NCBI RefSeq assembly: GCF_002742685.1
Contig: NZ_PEDM01000004.1
Coordinates: 39,777-103,776 of the forward strand
Direction: 5' to 3'
DNA length: 64,000 bases
Source: Anoxybacillus flavithermus
GTDB taxonomy: Bacteria > Bacillota > Bacilli > Bacillales > Anoxybacillaceae
In this document: one piece after another, positions 21,390 through 31,197 of the stretch
Numbering within the stretch: the first letter of the stretch is position 1
Layout: each line of letters starts with the position of its first letter
Notes under the pieces: generated by a model
What the model was told of the DNA's origin: nothing
The model's database searches: none
What the model saw: the letters and a program-made list of their open reading frames with translations, nothing else
Program-made: the position numbers and the translations under genes

Positions 21390-22676
21390 ATGGAAAAGTT
21401 AAAAATTGTCGGCGGTGACCTCCTTCAAGGCTCCGTGCGCATTAGTGGAGCGAAAAATAGCGCCGTCGCGCTCATTCCAGCCGCTATTTTAGCAAACTCA
21501 CCTGTAGTCATTGAAGGGTTGCCGAACATTTCAGACGTTCATGTGTTAGGACAGTTAATTGAAGAAATTGGCGGTACATTTCACTTTGACGAAAACGAAG
21601 TCGTCATTGACCCGTCGCATATCGTTTCCATGCCTTTACCGAACGGAAAAGTAAAAAAATTGCGCGCGTCATATTACTTGATGGGCGCGATGCTTGGACG
21701 TTTTAAAAAAGCGGTCATCGGACTTCCGGGCGGTTGCCATCTAGGACCGCGCCCCATTGATCAGCACATTAAAGGATTTGAGGCGCTTGGGGCGAAAGTG
21801 ACTAACGAGCAAGGAGCGATTTATTTACGGGCGGAAGAGCTTCGTGGAGCGCGCATTTATTTGGACGTTGTCAGCGTTGGAGCGACGATTAACATTATGT
21901 TAGCTGCCGTCTTAGCAAAAGGACGAACGATTATTGAAAACGCGGCAAAAGAGCCAGAAATTATTGATGTTGCAACGCTATTGACGAACATGGGTGCGCG
22001 CATTAAAGGGGCAGGAACAGACGTCATTCGCATTGACGGTGTAGAACAGTTGCACGGTTGCCGCCATTCCATTATTCCAGATCGCATTGAAGCGGGAACG
22101 TATATGATTATCGGTGCGGCTATGGGGAAAGAAATGATCATTGACAACGTCATTCCGCAACATTTAGAAGCGGTCATTGCAAAAATGCGAGAAATGGGCG
22201 TTGTTGTGGAAACGAGCGATGACCAAATTTTTATTGCGACGAAAGATCATCTTCGTGCTGTCGACATTAAAACGCTCGTGTACCCTGGCTTTCCGACTGA
22301 TTTACAACAGCCATTCACTTCACTATTAACGAAAGCGTCTGGGACGAGCATTGTGACGGATACAATTTATAGTGCCCGATTTAAACATATTGATGAATTG
22401 CGGCGCATGAATGCGAACGTGAAAGTCGAGGGGCGTTCAGCGATCATTACAGGTCCATCCCGACTACAAGGGGCAAAAGTGCGTGCCACTGATTTGCGCG
22501 CAGGAGCTGCACTTGTTGTCGCTGGATTAATGGCTGAAGGGGTTACAGAAATTACAGGGTTAGAACATATTGATCGTGGCTACAGCAACTTAGTTGACAA
22601 ACTTGTCAACCTTGGCGCGACGATTTGGCGTGAAAAAATGACAGAGCAAGAAATCGAGCAGCTGAAGAGCACATAA
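21390..22676 (+). CDS. murAB: UDP-N-acetylglucosamine 1-carboxyvinyltransferase (MurAB/MurZ)
   Basis: First committed step of peptidoglycan precursor synthesis: adds enolpyruvate from PEP to UDP-GlcNAc. 428 residues, two inside-out alpha/beta barrels. [14 protein letters not shown] near the start and the catalytic Cys116 in [13 protein letters not shown], the residue that fosfomycin modifies. A second paralogue, murAA, is at 57.1 kb; its position next to tal and glpX marks this as the MurAB (MurZ) form. ATG has AAGGGAG upstream. Confidence 0.95.
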   Translation: MEKLKIVGGDLLQGSVRISGAKNSAVALIPAAILANSPVVIEGLPNISDVHVLGQLIEEIGGTFHFDENEVVIDPSHIVSMPLPNGKVKKLRASYYLMGAMLGRFKKAVIGLPGGCHLGPRPIDQHIKGFEALGAKVTNEQGAIYLRAEELRGARIYLDVVSVGATINIMLAAVLAKGRTIIENAAKEPEIIDVATLLTNMGARIKGAGTDVIRIDGVEQLHGCRHSIIPDRIEAGTYMIIGAAMGKEMIIDNVIPQHLEAVIAKMREMGVVVETSDDQIFIATKDHLRAVDIKTLVYPGFPTDLQQPFTSLLTKASGTSIVTDTIYSARFKHIDELRRMNANVKVEGRSAIITGPSRLQGAKVRATDLRAGAALVVAGLMAEGVTEITGLEHIDRGYSNLVDKLVNLGATIWREKMTEQEIEQLKST

Positions 22677-22702
22677 TGCAACAAAGGGGAGAGGGAGAAA
22701 CG

Positions 22703-23665
22703 ATGGAAAGAAGTTTATCGATGGAGCTTGTCCGTGTAACAGAAGCAGCTGCCTTAGCTGCGGCCCGCTGGATGGGGCGTGGCAAAAAAGATGAAGCAGA
22801 TGAAGCAGCCACATCTGCGATGCGCGATGTATTTGATACAGTCCCAATGAAAGGAACGGTTGTCATCGGTGAAGGGGAAATGGACGAAGCACCGATGTTA
22901 TACATTGGGGAAAAGCTTGGCAACGGTTACGGTCCACGCGTTGATGTGGCAGTTGATCCGCTTGAAGGAACGAACATCGTCGCTTCTGGTGGATGGAACG
23001 CGTTAGCGGTCGTCGCTGTGGCGGATCACGGCAATTTGCTTCATGCGCCAGATATGTACATGGACAAAATTGCGGTTGGGCCAGAAGCGGTCGGCATGAT
23101 CGACATTAACGCGCCAATTATCGATAATTTAAAAGCTGTTGCTAAAGCGAAAAATAAAGATATTGAAGACGTTGTGGCGATTATTTTAAATCGTCCACGC
23201 CACGAGCGTATTATTGCGGAATTGCGCGAAGCAGGTGCACGCATTAAGCTCATTAATGACGGTGACGTCGCCGCTGCGATTAATACAGCGTTTGATCATA
23301 CAGGTGTAGACATTTTATTTGGTTCGGGAGGCGCACCAGAAGGGGTATTAGCGGCTGTTGCGCTTAAGTGCCTCGGTGGAGAAATCCAAGGAAAACTACT
23401 GCCACAAAACGATGCTGAATTGGAAAGATGTAAAAAAATGGGTATTGACGTGAACCGTGTATTGCGCATGGAAGATCTCGTCAAAGGGGACGACGCCATT
23501 TTTGCGGCAACAGGCGTAACGGACGGAGAATTGCTAAGGGGTGTACAATTTAAAGGTGCATATGGTGAAACCCACTCCGTTGTTATGCGTGCAAAATCAG
23601 GTACCGTTCGTTTTATCGAAGGACGCCACAGCTTAAGGAAAAAGCCGAACCTTGTGATCAAATAA
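22703..23665 (+). CDS. glpX: fructose-1,6-bisphosphatase class II
   Basis: Gluconeogenic phosphatase, 320 residues. Metal site motifs [15 protein letters not shown] and [13 protein letters not shown] (lithium-sensitive phosphatase fold), then GDVAAAI and [12 protein letters not shown] 22703 follows AAAGGGGAGAGGGAG; nine residues of upstream open frame overlap the murAB stop and are not needed. Confidence 0.95.
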   Translation: MERSLSMELVRVTEAAALAAARWMGRGKKDEADEAATSAMRDVFDTVPMKGTVVIGEGEMDEAPMLYIGEKLGNGYGPRVDVAVDPLEGTNIVASGGWNALAVVAVADHGNLLHAPDMYMDKIAVGPEAVGMIDINAPIIDNLKAVAKAKNKDIEDVVAIILNRPRHERIIAELREAGARIKLINDGDVAAAINTAFDHTGVDILFGSGGAPEGVLAAVALKCLGGEIQGKLLPQNDAELERCKKMGIDVNRVLRMEDLVKGDDAIFAATGVTDGELLRGVQFKGAYGETHSVVMRAKSGTVRFIEGRHSLRKKPNLVIK

Positions 23666-23674
23666 TCGCGGGAT

Positions 23675-23705
23675 GCGCGAACTTTTCGCGCTCTCGCTCT
23701 TTTTC
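23675..23705 (+). terminator. terminator after glpX
   Basis: GCGCGAA, loop CTT, TTCGCGC: perfect 7-bp stem, then TCTCGCTCTTTTTC. Confidence 0.7.
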
Positions 23706-23707
23706 TA

Positions 23708-23737
23708 TTGATTGACAATATAAAAAAAGGGTAAAAT
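23708..23737 (+). promoter_or_regulatory. probable rho promoter
   Basis: TTGATT, 18 bases, TAAAAT, about 95 bases upstream of the rho ATG. A TTGACA at 23712 is a better -35 but leaves only 14 bases to the -10. Confidence 0.5.
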
Positions 23738-23833
23738 AGTCGTGTTACGTTTCTTCTTGTAATCATCTTTTCATCTTCGCTGTTTCCAACCCAAAGAGCA
23801 ATTCATGAAAATAAATAAAAGAGTGGTGTAAGT

Positions 23834-25120
23834 ATGGAGTTAGGAGATTTAACGATTGCAACGCTAGAAAATATGACGATTAAAGAGCTATATGAATTAG
23901 CTCGTCAATACAAAATATCATATTACAGTAAACTGACAAAAAAAGAATTAATTTTTGCCATTTTAAAAGCGCGCGCGGAACAAGACGGTCTTTTTTTCAT
24001 GGAAGGCGTGCTTGAAATTATTCAATCAGAAGGGTTTGGTTTTTTACGTCCAATTAACTATTCCCCTAGTTCAGAAGATATTTATATTTCCGCATCGCAA
24101 ATTCGCCGCTTTGATCTGCGTAACGGTGATAAAGTATCAGGGAAAGTGCGCCCGCCAAAAGAAAACGAACGGTATTTCGGTTTGTTGCACGTCGAAGCAG
24201 TAAACGGTGAAGACCCAGAAATCGCAAAAGAGCGCGTTCACTTCCCAGCGCTTACGCCGCTTTATCCAAACCGACAAATGAAGCTAGAAACGACACCGGA
24301 CAAACTATCTACTCGTCTTATCGATTTGATTGCTCCGATCGGATTCGGTCAGCGCGGTTTAATTGTCGCGCCTCCAAAAGCGGGAAAAACGATGTTGTTG
24401 AAAGAAATTGCCAACAGCATTACAACAAATCACCCAGATGTTGAGCTCATCGTCTTACTCATTGATGAGCGTCCAGAAGAGGTGACGGATATTGAACGTT
24501 CTGTATCGGCGGATGTCGTGAGCTCGACGTTTGATGAAGTACCAGAAAATCATATTAAAGTGGCGGAGCTTGTGCTTGAACGTGCGATGCGTCTTGTTGA
24601 GCATAAACGTGACGTTGTCATTTTAATGGATAGTATTACGCGTTTAGCGCGCGCCTACAACTTAGTCATTCCGCCAAGCGGACGAACGCTTTCAGGGGGA
24701 ATTGATCCGGCTGCATTCCACCGTCCGAAACGGTTTTTCGGAGCGGCGCGAAACATTGAAGAAGGCGGCAGCTTAACGATTTTAGCGACTGCCCTTGTCG
24801 ATACCGGCTCGCGCATGGACGATGTCATTTACGAAGAATTTAAAGGGACAGGAAATATGGAGCTGCACCTCGACCGTTCATTAGCCGAAAAACGTATTTT
24901 CCCTGCTATCGACATTCGTCGTTCGGGTACACGGAAAGAAGAATTGTTAATCCCGAGAGAACATTTAGAAAAATTGTGGGCGATTCGTAAGACGATGTCA
25001 GATACGCCAGACTTTATTGAGCGGTTTATTCACCGATTAAAGCAAACAAAGACGAACGAAGAGTTTTTTGCGATGTTAGATGAAGAGTGGAAAACAGCCG
25101 GAAATTTAAAACGGTTATAA
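23834..25120 (+). CDS. rho: transcription termination factor Rho
   Basis: Hexameric RNA-dependent ATPase that terminates transcripts. 428 residues: N-terminal helical domain, cold-shock-like RNA-binding domain (about 50-120; [20 protein letters not shown]), and the RecA-type motor with Walker [16 protein letters not shown] (about 180), [15 protein letters not shown] and the Q/R-loop region. Conserved position before rpmE. Confidence 0.97.
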   Translation: MELGDLTIATLENMTIKELYELARQYKISYYSKLTKKELIFAILKARAEQDGLFFMEGVLEIIQSEGFGFLRPINYSPSSEDIYISASQIRRFDLRNGDKVSGKVRPPKENERYFGLLHVEAVNGEDPEIAKERVHFPALTPLYPNRQMKLETTPDKLSTRLIDLIAPIGFGQRGLIVAPPKAGKTMLLKEIANSITTNHPDVELIVLLIDERPEEVTDIERSVSADVVSSTFDEVPENHIKVAELVLERAMRLVEHKRDVVILMDSITRLARAYNLVIPPSGRTLSGGIDPAAFHRPKRFFGAARNIEEGGSLTILATALVDTGSRMDDVIYEEFKGTGNMELHLDRSLAEKRIFPAIDIRRSGTRKEELLIPREHLEKLWAIRKTMSDTPDFIERFIHRLKQTKTNEEFFAMLDEEWKTAGNLKRL

Positions 25121-25128
25121 ATGGATAG

Positions 25129-25157
25129 TTGCAAAACAACGGGACGATTGTTATAAT
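25129..25157 (+). promoter_or_regulatory. sigma-A promoter of rpmE
   Basis: TTGCAA, 17 bases, TATAAT, right after the rho stop and about 75 bases before rpmE. Confidence 0.85.
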
Positions 25158-25230
25158 TTTATCATGTGTGTTTTTCATTGCATATAAACTCTGTTTCGAA
25201 AAGATTCAGGGCGGAAGGAGATGAAATGAG

Positions 25231-25431
25231 ATGAAAGCAGGAATCCATCCAAACTATAAAAAAGTGATGGTTAAATGCGCGTGTGGAAACGAGTTTGAGA
25301 GCGGTTCTGTAAAAGATGAAGTGCGCGTAGAAATTTGCTCGGCGTGCCATCCATTCTACACAGGACGTCAAAAATTCGCTTCTGCTGCAGGACGTGTTGA
25401 TAAATTTAACAAAAAATACGGCCTTAAGTAA
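25231..25431 (+). CDS. rpmE: 50S ribosomal protein L31 (zinc-binding form)
   Basis: 66 residues. Four Cys in two pairs (KCACGN and ICSACHPF) make this the zinc-containing C+ form, the one replaced by YtiA under zinc limitation in B. subtilis. Bordered by its own promoter and a strong terminator, so expressed as a single gene. GGAAGGAGATG precedes the start. Confidence 0.97.
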   Translation: MKAGIHPNYKKVMVKCACGNEFESGSVKDEVRVEICSACHPFYTGRQKFASAAGRVDKFNKKYGLK

Positions 25432-25444
25432 TCCGTATGTCATG

Positions 25445-25486
25445 AAAACAGGCAAGCGAACATTTTTCACTTGCCTGTTTTTTTCG
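25445..25486 (+). terminator. terminator after rpmE
   Basis: AAAACAGGCAAG and CTTGCCTGTTTT pair perfectly over 12 bp, followed by more T. Confidence 0.95.
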
Positions 25487-25515
25487 TGAAAGCTTGAAAG
25501 AAAGGAGACGCCCTG

Positions 25516-26136
25516 ATGTATGTCATGAAGCAATCCGGCTGGCTCGAAGTCATTTGCGGAAGCATGTTTTCTGGGAAATCGGAAGAACTTATTCGCCGCG
25601 TGCGCCGTGCCCAATTTGCAAAGCAAGAAGTGAAAGTGTTTAAGCCAGCGATCGATAATCGATATAGCGAAGAAGCTGTTGTTTCTCATAATGGAACGTC
25701 TGTGATTGCTATTCCGGTGTCGTGTGCGTCGGACATTCGAAAACACATCTCCGCAAGTACGGACGTTGTGGCAATTGATGAAGTGCAATTTTTTGATGAA
25801 CATATCGTTGATGTTGTTCAACAGCTCGCCGATGAAGGATATCGCGTCATTGTCGCTGGTTTAGATCAAGATTTTCGCGGTGAACCTTTTGGACCTGTTC
25901 CAACGTTAATGTCTATCGCTGAATCGGTGACAAAACTACAAGCTGTTTGTACCGTCTGTGGCTCTCCCGCATCGCGCACGCAGCGACTCATTAACGGCCG
26001 TCCAGCGTCATATAACGATCCCGTCATTTTAATTGGCGCAAGCGAATCGTACGAACCACGTTGCCGCCATCATCACGAAGTGCCTGATCATCCTGCTAAA
26101 AATAAAACAATTACAGAAACAGCGACTCGTCCATAA
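25516..26136 (+). CDS. tdk: thymidine kinase (type II)
   Basis: Salvage phosphorylation of thymidine with ATP. 206 residues. P-loop [14 protein letters not shown] near the N-terminus, DEVQFFD Walker [14 protein letters not shown] lasso entry, and zinc-ribbon Cys residues CTVCG with a C-terminal Cys-His cluster (CRHHHE; the second Cys pair of many family members appears as C...H). ATG 25516 has AAAGGAG 8 bases upstream; ATG 25525 is an alternative. The stop codon lies in the loop of its own terminator. Confidence 0.95.
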   Translation: MYVMKQSGWLEVICGSMFSGKSEELIRRVRRAQFAKQEVKVFKPAIDNRYSEEAVVSHNGTSVIAIPVSCASDIRKHISASTDVVAIDEVQFFDEHIVDVVQQLADEGYRVIVAGLDQDFRGEPFGPVPTLMSIAESVTKLQAVCTVCGSPASRTQRLINGRPASYNDPVILIGASESYEPRCRHHHEVPDHPAKNKTITETATRP

Positions 26137-26149
26137 GGGCGAGTTTTTT
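26125..26149 (+). terminator. terminator overlapping the end of tdk
   Basis: ACTCGTCC and GGGCGAGT pair over 8 bp; the 4-base loop ATAA contains the tdk stop codon, and six T follow. Confidence 0.88.
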
Positions 26150-26192
26150 CGTATGGTCGTTTATGATATAATGAAAAGTCGAGGTGAGAAAA

Positions 26193-27269
26193 ATGTTCGA
26201 TCGTTTACAGGCAGTAGAAGCCCGTTATGAAAAACTAAATGAACTATTAATGGATCCAGAAGTATTAAATGACCCGAAAAAATTACGTGATTATTCAAAA
26301 GAACAGTCCGATTTAGCGGAAACGGTACAAACGTATCGCGAATATAAATCGGTGCGCGAACAGTTGGCGGATGCGAAAGCGATGCTTGAAGAAAAGCTTG
26401 ACCCAGATATGCGCGACATGGTGAAAGAAGAAATTAGCGAACTAGAAGAGCGTGAGGAACAGCTTGTTGAAAAGTTAAAAGTATTGTTGCTTCCGAAAGA
26501 TCCGAATGACGATAAAAACGTCATTATGGAAATTCGGGGAGCAGCAGGTGGAGAGGAAGCTGCGCTTTTTGCAGGCGATTTATATCGCATGTATACGCGT
26601 TATGCGGAATCGCAAGGATGGAAAACAGAAGTGATTGAAGCACATCCGACAGGACTTGGCGGCTATAAAGAAATCATCTTTATGATTCAAGGAAAAGGGG
26701 CATATTCAAAATTAAAATTTGAAAACGGTGCCCATCGCGTTCAACGCGTACCAGAGACAGAATCAGGCGGACGCATTCATACGTCAACCGCGACAGTTGC
26801 GTGCTTGCCAGAGATGGAAGAAATCGAAATTGAAATTAACGAAAAAGATATTCGCGTTGACACGTTTGCTTCAAGTGGCCCGGGCGGACAAAGCGTCAAT
26901 ACGACGATGTCGGCTGTTCGTTTGACCCACATTCCAACGGGTATCGTCGTATCGTGCCAAGACGAAAAATCGCAAATTAAAAATAAAGAAAAAGCGATGA
27001 AAGTATTGCGTGCGCGCATTTACGATAAATACCAACAAGAAGCGCGTGCCGAATACGACCAAACGCGCAAACAAGCGGTCGGAACAGGCGATCGTTCTGA
27101 ACGCATTCGCACGTACAACTTTCCTCAAAATCGCGTCACCGATCATCGTATTGGTTTAACGATTCAAAAACTTGATCAAGTGTTAGAAGGAAAGTTAGAC
27201 GAAATTATTGATGCGCTCATTTTAGACGATCAATCGAAAAAATTGGAGCAAGCGAACAATGAGCAGTAA
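26193..27269 (+). CDS. prfA: peptide chain release factor 1
   Basis: Recognises UAA and UAG stop codons and triggers peptide release. 358 residues with the GGQ loop [12 protein letters not shown] in the catalytic domain and the class 1 N-terminal coiled coil. The TATAAT at 26167-26172 is a likely -10. ATG 26193 follows GAGGTG; the GTG at 26184 lies inside this ribosome site. The gene overlaps prmC by 11 bases, so release factor and its methylase are coupled. Confidence 0.97.
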   Translation: MFDRLQAVEARYEKLNELLMDPEVLNDPKKLRDYSKEQSDLAETVQTYREYKSVREQLADAKAMLEEKLDPDMRDMVKEEISELEEREEQLVEKLKVLLLPKDPNDDKNVIMEIRGAAGGEEAALFAGDLYRMYTRYAESQGWKTEVIEAHPTGLGGYKEIIFMIQGKGAYSKLKFENGAHRVQRVPETESGGRIHTSTATVACLPEMEEIEIEINEKDIRVDTFASSGPGGQSVNTTMSAVRLTHIPTGIVVSCQDEKSQIKNKEKAMKVLRARIYDKYQQEARAEYDQTRKQAVGTGDRSERIRTYNFPQNRVTDHRIGLTIQKLDQVLEGKLDEIIDALILDDQSKKLEQANNEQ

Positions 27270-28110
27270 AATATATGAAGTCCTTCGGTGGGCTTCTTCT
27301 TTTTTCCGAGAGCACGGGAAGGAAGAAACGGCCGCGGAATGGCTGCTGCGCCACCACTTACAAATGACGCGTGCGCAACTATTTGCTAATTTGCGCGCGC
27401 CAATCGATGAAACGTGTAAACAAACATTTATGGCGGATGTAAAAAAACATGCGCTTGAACATATCCCGATTCAATATTTAATCGGATATGAACAATTTTA
27501 TGGGCGGACGTTTATCGTCAATGAACACGTATTAATTCCGCGCCCAGAAACAGAAGAGCTTGTTTCTCATGTGCTTGCCCGAACAATCGAAAAGACGCTT
27601 TCCGTCGTTGATGTCGGAACGGGAAGCGGAGCGATTGCCGTGACGTTGTCGTTAGAGCGACCAACGTGGCATGTGTACGGCGTGGACATTTCTGCTTCAT
27701 CGCTTGAAGTGGCGAAGCGAAATGCCGATCAGCTTGGCGCTCGCGTTCATTGGTTAGAGGGGGATTTACTGCAACCGATCATCGACCGTGGCATACAAGT
27801 GGATGTTGTCGTTTCTAATCCGCCATATATTCCATCGTCTGACATCCCGACATTATCGCCCGTCGTACAAAAAGAACCGCTTCGTGCGCTTGTTGGTGGC
27901 GAAGATGGCTTGTTATTTTATCGTCGCTTGATGGAACAATTGCCACACGTAGTTACCTCGCAAGCACTAATTGCATTTGAAATCGGTCACGGACAAGGGC
28001 AGGCGGTACAAACGATGTTACAGCAAACGTTTCCTTCCGCGCATGTTGACGTTCTTTTTGACATAAACAGCAAGGAGCGCATCGTCATCGCGGATCTCGC
28101 TTCCGAGTAG
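27259..28110 (+). CDS. prmC: release factor glutamine methyltransferase
   Basis: SAM-dependent methylase that modifies the Gln of the GGQ motif in RF1 and RF2. 283 residues: N-terminal helical bundle, then Rossmann methylase with SAM motif [14 protein letters not shown] and the catalytic NPPY in [12 protein letters not shown]. Starts inside prfA; its stop codon lies in the loop of its terminator. Confidence 0.96.
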   Translation: MSSKIYEVLRWASSFFREHGKEETAAEWLLRHHLQMTRAQLFANLRAPIDETCKQTFMADVKKHALEHIPIQYLIGYEQFYGRTFIVNEHVLIPRPETEELVSHVLARTIEKTLSVVDVGTGSGAIAVTLSLERPTWHVYGVDISASSLEVAKRNADQLGARVHWLEGDLLQPIIDRGIQVDVVVSNPPYIPSSDIPTLSPVVQKEPLRALVGGEDGLLFYRRLMEQLPHVVTSQALIAFEIGHGQGQAVQTMLQQTFPSAHVDVLFDINSKERIVIADLASE

Positions 28111-28127
28111 CATCGGAAGCTTTTTTA
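28099..28127 (+). terminator. terminator overlapping the end of prmC
   Basis: GCTTCCGA and TCGGAAGC form a perfect 8-bp stem; the loop GTAGCA contains the TAG stop of prmC; six T follow. Confidence 0.9.
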
Positions 28128-28145
28128 TATTTTTTCATTTTCATA

Positions 28146-28175
28146 GTTTATCAACCTCTCTTTCTGGTTACAATG
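28146..28175 (+). promoter_or_regulatory. sigma-F-like promoter of spoIIR
   Basis: GTTTA (4 of 5 to GYATA), 15 bases, GGTTACAATG, which fits GGnnAnAnTR at every position. spoIIR is a known sigma-F gene in B. subtilis. Confidence 0.6.
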
Positions 28176-28200
28176 CATAACAAGAAAGGGGAGGGAAACA

Positions 28201-28824
28201 ATGAACAAATACGTTATCATTTTATATATGACGATCGTGATGATTGGTGGCATTGTCACAATATATGGGCAACAAACAGAGGCGCAAAGCGACGTTGTGA
28301 TTCCAAACGAAGCGGTACGGTTGCGCATTTTAGCAAATAGCGATTCGCCAGGGGATCAAGCGTTAAAACGCGCGGTTCGTGACGCAGTAAATGAACAAAT
28401 TACGACATGGGTAAGCGACTTAACGTCATTTGAAGAAGCAAAGCAAGTCATTGCCCAACATGTGCCAGACATTGAACAAACGGTCGCTCGCGTTCTTCAT
28501 GAGAAGAAGAGCGATCAGTCTTACAACGTGACGTTTGGGCGTGTATCATTTCCAACGAAAATATACGGTTCATACGTATATCCAGCTGGGGAGTACGATG
28601 CCGTATTAATTACGCTCGGCAAAGGTGAGGGGGCAAACTGGTGGTGCGTTTTATTCCCACCGCTCTGTTTTCTCGATTTTTCCACAGGTGAAGCCGTTCG
28701 TCCTGTGGAAAAGCAAATAGAGCAACAAGAACGAATTGACGAACAACCGCTTGTCGTGGAAGACGAACAGCAAATAAAAGTGAAATTTTTCGTCGTGGAA
28801 GTATGGAAAACGCTCATGCAATAA
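28201..28824 (+). CDS. spoIIR: stage II sporulation protein R
   Basis: Signal protein secreted from the forespore into the intermembrane space, where it triggers SpoIIGA to process pro-sigma-E. 207 residues: N-terminal membrane/signal segment (about residues 4-24), then VRLRILANSDSPGDQALKR and KGEGANWWCVLFPPLCFLD, both typical of SpoIIR. Same place after prmC as in Bacillus. Two DnaA-box-like 9-mers fall in its 3' part. Confidence 0.95.
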   Translation: MNKYVIILYMTIVMIGGIVTIYGQQTEAQSDVVIPNEAVRLRILANSDSPGDQALKRAVRDAVNEQITTWVSDLTSFEEAKQVIAQHVPDIEQTVARVLHEKKSDQSYNVTFGRVSFPTKIYGSYVYPAGEYDAVLITLGKGEGANWWCVLFPPLCFLDFSTGEAVRPVEKQIEQQERIDEQPLVVEDEQQIKVKFFVVEVWKTLMQ

Positions 28825-29207
28825 CATATCCACAAAATTATCAACAAAAAAGAACAACATATCCACAATTTGTGGACAGTTGTTGAGTATTTTGTATGAA
28901 TCTTTTATACTCATGAAAGAAGTGGCTTTGGAATGCTTGTAAAATATCAATAAATAAACAAGCAACTTGAATATGTATGAGGTGAAAATGTTGAAAACAC
29001 ATGTGTTTTTTGTGGATAAAAATGTGGATGACTTAAACAGTTGTCCACAAATTACACAAGCAGCGTCGTATTTACAACGAGGTGACCTTGTCGCTTTTCC
29101 GACAGAAACAGTGTACGGACTTGGTGCGAACGCCATGTCCACAGCGGCTGTGGAAAACATTTTTGTAGCGAAAGGGAGACCGAGCGATAATCCACTCATT
29201 GTCCACA
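28677..29207. promoter_or_regulatory. cluster of DnaA-box-like 9-mers across spoIIR 3' end, spacer and ywlC 5' end
   Basis: Compared with TTATCCACA: TTTTCCACA (28677), ATATCCACA (28826 and 28859), TTATCAACA (28838), TTGTCCACA (29041 and 29199); compared with its complement TGTGGATAA: TGTGGAAAA (28704 and 29149), TGTGGACAG (28871), TGTGGATAA exact (29011), TGTGGATGA (29023). All but one have at most one mismatch. The 28825-28987 spacer holds four of them and no other clear feature. Confidence 0.6.
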
Positions 29208-30034
29208 TTGCAACGACAGAACAATTGCACGATATTGCTTGCGACATTCCTCCTGTTGCATACACATTGATAGAGCATTTTTGGCCTGGTCCGTTGACAC
29301 TAGTCCTTCCAAAAAAAGATGCAGTCTCTCCCCGCGTAACAGCAGGGTTAAATACGGTAGCCGTGCGCATGCCGAATCATCCGATTGCCCTTGCGCTTAT
29401 CGAAGCAAGCAGGCTTCCAATCGCTGCACCGAGCGCCAATCGTTCAGGCAGACCGAGTCCGACGACGGCAAAGCATGTGCTTGATGACTTAGATGGTCGT
29501 ATTGCAGCCATTGTTGATGGAGGACCGACGGGTGTTGGGGTTGAATCGACGGTTATTGACTGCACGACAGCAATCCCGACCATTTTACGACCGGGTGGTG
29601 TGACGAAAGAGGACATTGAACGAGTCATCGGAGTTGTGGATATCGACCGCGCGCTTGTGGAAAAAGAAGCGGTGCCGAAATCTCCGGGGATGAAATATAC
29701 ACATTACGCCCCGAAAGCTCCGCTAGTTGTTGTCCACGGTTCTTCGACATTTTTGCAACAACTTGTCAACGAAAAACGTGCCAATGGTTTTAAAGTAGGA
29801 GTATTGACAACGGAAGAAAAACGTCATGCGTATGAAGCGGATATCGTCATTCCGTGTGGGCAACGCAACGATTTACGAACGGTTGCTCGACAGCTATATG
29901 ATGTACTGCGAGCGTTTGATGAAACGAATGTGGATATCATTTATAGTGAGTCTTTCCCGCATGAAGGAATGGGTGTAGCCATTATGAACCGATTATTAAA
30001 GGCAGCAGGATATGAACAAATGATGGAAAAATAA
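28988..30034 (+). CDS. ywlC: L-threonylcarbamoyladenylate synthase (YwlC, Sua5 type)
   Basis: Makes threonylcarbamoyl-AMP from threonine, bicarbonate and ATP for the universal t6A37 tRNA modification. 348 residues: YrdC domain (KGRPSDNPL, VAFPTETVYGLG, SANRSGRPSPT, GVGVESTVID), then the C-terminal Sua5 domain after the linker SPGMKYTHYAPKAP. ATG 28988 follows TGAGGTG; upstream in-frame TTG/ATG codons lack a ribosome site. The 5' coding part carries several DnaA-box-like 9-mers. Confidence 0.94.
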   Translation: MLKTHVFFVDKNVDDLNSCPQITQAASYLQRGDLVAFPTETVYGLGANAMSTAAVENIFVAKGRPSDNPLIVHIATTEQLHDIACDIPPVAYTLIEHFWPGPLTLVLPKKDAVSPRVTAGLNTVAVRMPNHPIALALIEASRLPIAAPSANRSGRPSPTTAKHVLDDLDGRIAAIVDGGPTGVGVESTVIDCTTAIPTILRPGGVTKEDIERVIGVVDIDRALVEKEAVPKSPGMKYTHYAPKAPLVVVHGSSTFLQQLVNEKRANGFKVGVLTTEEKRHAYEADIVIPCGQRNDLRTVARQLYDVLRAFDETNVDIIYSESFPHEGMGVAIMNRLLKAAGYEQMMEK

Positions 30035-30042
30035 CGTCTAAA

Positions 30043-30088
30043 CTCCTTAGAGCGTGCATATGTTAGCGTGAGGGCACGTCCTAAGGAG
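30043..30088 (+). promoter_or_regulatory. hairpin that sequesters the mntP Shine-Dalgarno
   Basis: CTCCTTAG (30043-30050) pairs perfectly with CTAAGGAG (30081-30088), and GCGTGC (30052-30057) with GCACGT (30074-30079, one G-T pair) across a single A/C mismatch. The right arm contains AAGGAG of the ribosome site whose ATG is at 30097. In the folded state initiation should be blocked. It does not show the yybP-ykoY manganese riboswitch core. Confidence 0.7.
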
Positions 30089-30096
30089 GCATTTGT

Positions 30097-30642
30097 ATGA
30101 TTGGTGAAATGATCACATTAGCGATGATGGCATTTGCGTTGGGGATGGATGCATTTTCAGTCAGCCTTGGTATGGGATTGCTTCAGCTCCGTTTGAAGCA
30201 AATTGCCTACATTGGATTAACGGTAGGCTTTTTTCATATTGTCATGCCTTTAGCTGGGATGGCGATCGGTCGATTGTTGTCTATTCAGCTAGGGCATACA
30301 GCGACATATATCGGAGGAGCATTGTTGTTTATTCTCGGTTTGCAGATGGTCATCGCTTCCTTTCATCATGAACAAGAACGTTGGTTGAGGCCTGTTGGCA
30401 TCGGTTTGTTTTTATTTGCGTTTAGCGTGAGCCTCGACAGTTTTTCTGTTGGATTAAGTTTAGGTATTTACGGGGTAGAAGTCGTATTTGCGGTGATTGC
30501 ATTCGGATTGACGAGCATGGTGTTGACGTGGATGGGGTTGCTTCTTGGGCGCCGTTTTCAACGTTGGTTAGGTACATATAGCGAAGCGTTAGGCGGCGCT
30601 ATTTTACTTTTATTTGCATGTAAACTATTATTCCCTTTATGA
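30097..30642 (+). CDS. mntP: manganese efflux pump MntP
   Basis: Membrane exporter of Mn2+, 181 residues, six predicted helices arranged as two repeats. The acidic helix motifs are [12 protein letters not shown] (repeat 1) and [12 protein letters not shown] (repeat 2), characteristic of the family. Only 62 bases separate it from ywlC and these form the hairpin described above, so translation may be controlled. The stop codon merges into the terminator stem. Confidence 0.93.
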   Translation: MIGEMITLAMMAFALGMDAFSVSLGMGLLQLRLKQIAYIGLTVGFFHIVMPLAGMAIGRLLSIQLGHTATYIGGALLFILGLQMVIASFHHEQERWLRPVGIGLFLFAFSVSLDSFSVGLSLGIYGVEVVFAVIAFGLTSMVLTWMGLLLGRRFQRWLGTYSEALGGAILLLFACKLLFPL

Positions 30643-30668
30643 GCTGGGCGTTTCCAGTTCTTTTTTTC
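30641..30668 (+). terminator. terminator after mntP
   Basis: GAGCTGG and CCAGTTC pair around GCGTTT, followed by seven T. The stem starts with the last two bases of the TGA stop. Confidence 0.88.
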
Positions 30669-30745
30669 TTTTGTTTAGTCTATATTTTGTCCTACGGTTT
30701 GTTTTATAATAATAGTAAACATGTGGGAAATGATGAGAGGTGTGA

Positions 30746-31183
30746 ATGGTGAGTGAAACGAACGTTTTGTTTGTATGCACAGGAAATACGTGTCGAAGTC
30801 CGATGGCGGAGGCGCTACTCAAACATAAACAACTGCCGCACGTACAAGTGAAGTCAGCTGGCGTTTTTGCGTTTGATGGGAGCGACGCGTCACAACATGC
30901 GAAAGCGGTGCTCGCTGAAAAAGGGATCCATATTGATCATCGCGCTGCGTTGTTAACGAAAGAACATATTGACTGGGCGACATACGTATTAACGATGACC
31001 GAAAGTCACAAGCAACATGTGTTAGCGCGTTTTCCAGAAGCAGAAGGAAAGACGTTTACGTTAAACGAATTTCTTGGTGACAATAAAGACGTTATCGATC
31101 CATTTGGTGGCGCAATTGATGTGTATCGCCAAACGCGCGATGAGCTCGAACAAGCAATCGAAAAGCTACATGAAAAGCTATAA
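30746..31183 (+). CDS. ywlE: protein arginine phosphatase YwlE
   Basis: Low-molecular-weight phosphatase fold. Catalytic loop [16 protein letters not shown] with Cys and Arg, and general acid Asp in DPFGG. The Thr inside the loop (C-T-G-N-T-C-R) is the residue linked in B. subtilis YwlE to preference for phosphoarginine, so it probably reverses McsB marks. 145 residues. ATG 30746 follows AGAGGTG; GTG 30749 is possible. Confidence 0.93.
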   Translation: MVSETNVLFVCTGNTCRSPMAEALLKHKQLPHVQVKSAGVFAFDGSDASQHAKAVLAEKGIHIDHRAALLTKEHIDWATYVLTMTESHKQHVLARFPEAEGKTFTLNEFLGDNKDVIDPFGGAIDVYRQTRDELEQAIEKLHEKL

Positions 31184-31197
31184 AGCAGGGGGGATAT

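Noticed and set aside
25162..25821. 219-codon - strand frame over rpmE and tdk
   Set aside because: Crosses the rpmE promoter and terminator and two certain genes; shadow only.
28651..29370. 239-codon - strand frame over spoIIR and ywlC
   Set aside because: Antisense to two clear genes; the TTGTGGA-type motifs in it are better read as DnaA-box-like sites.
30035..30096. yybP-ykoY manganese riboswitch before mntP
   Set aside because: Only 62 bases, and the conserved junction motifs are not seen; only the hairpin is supported.
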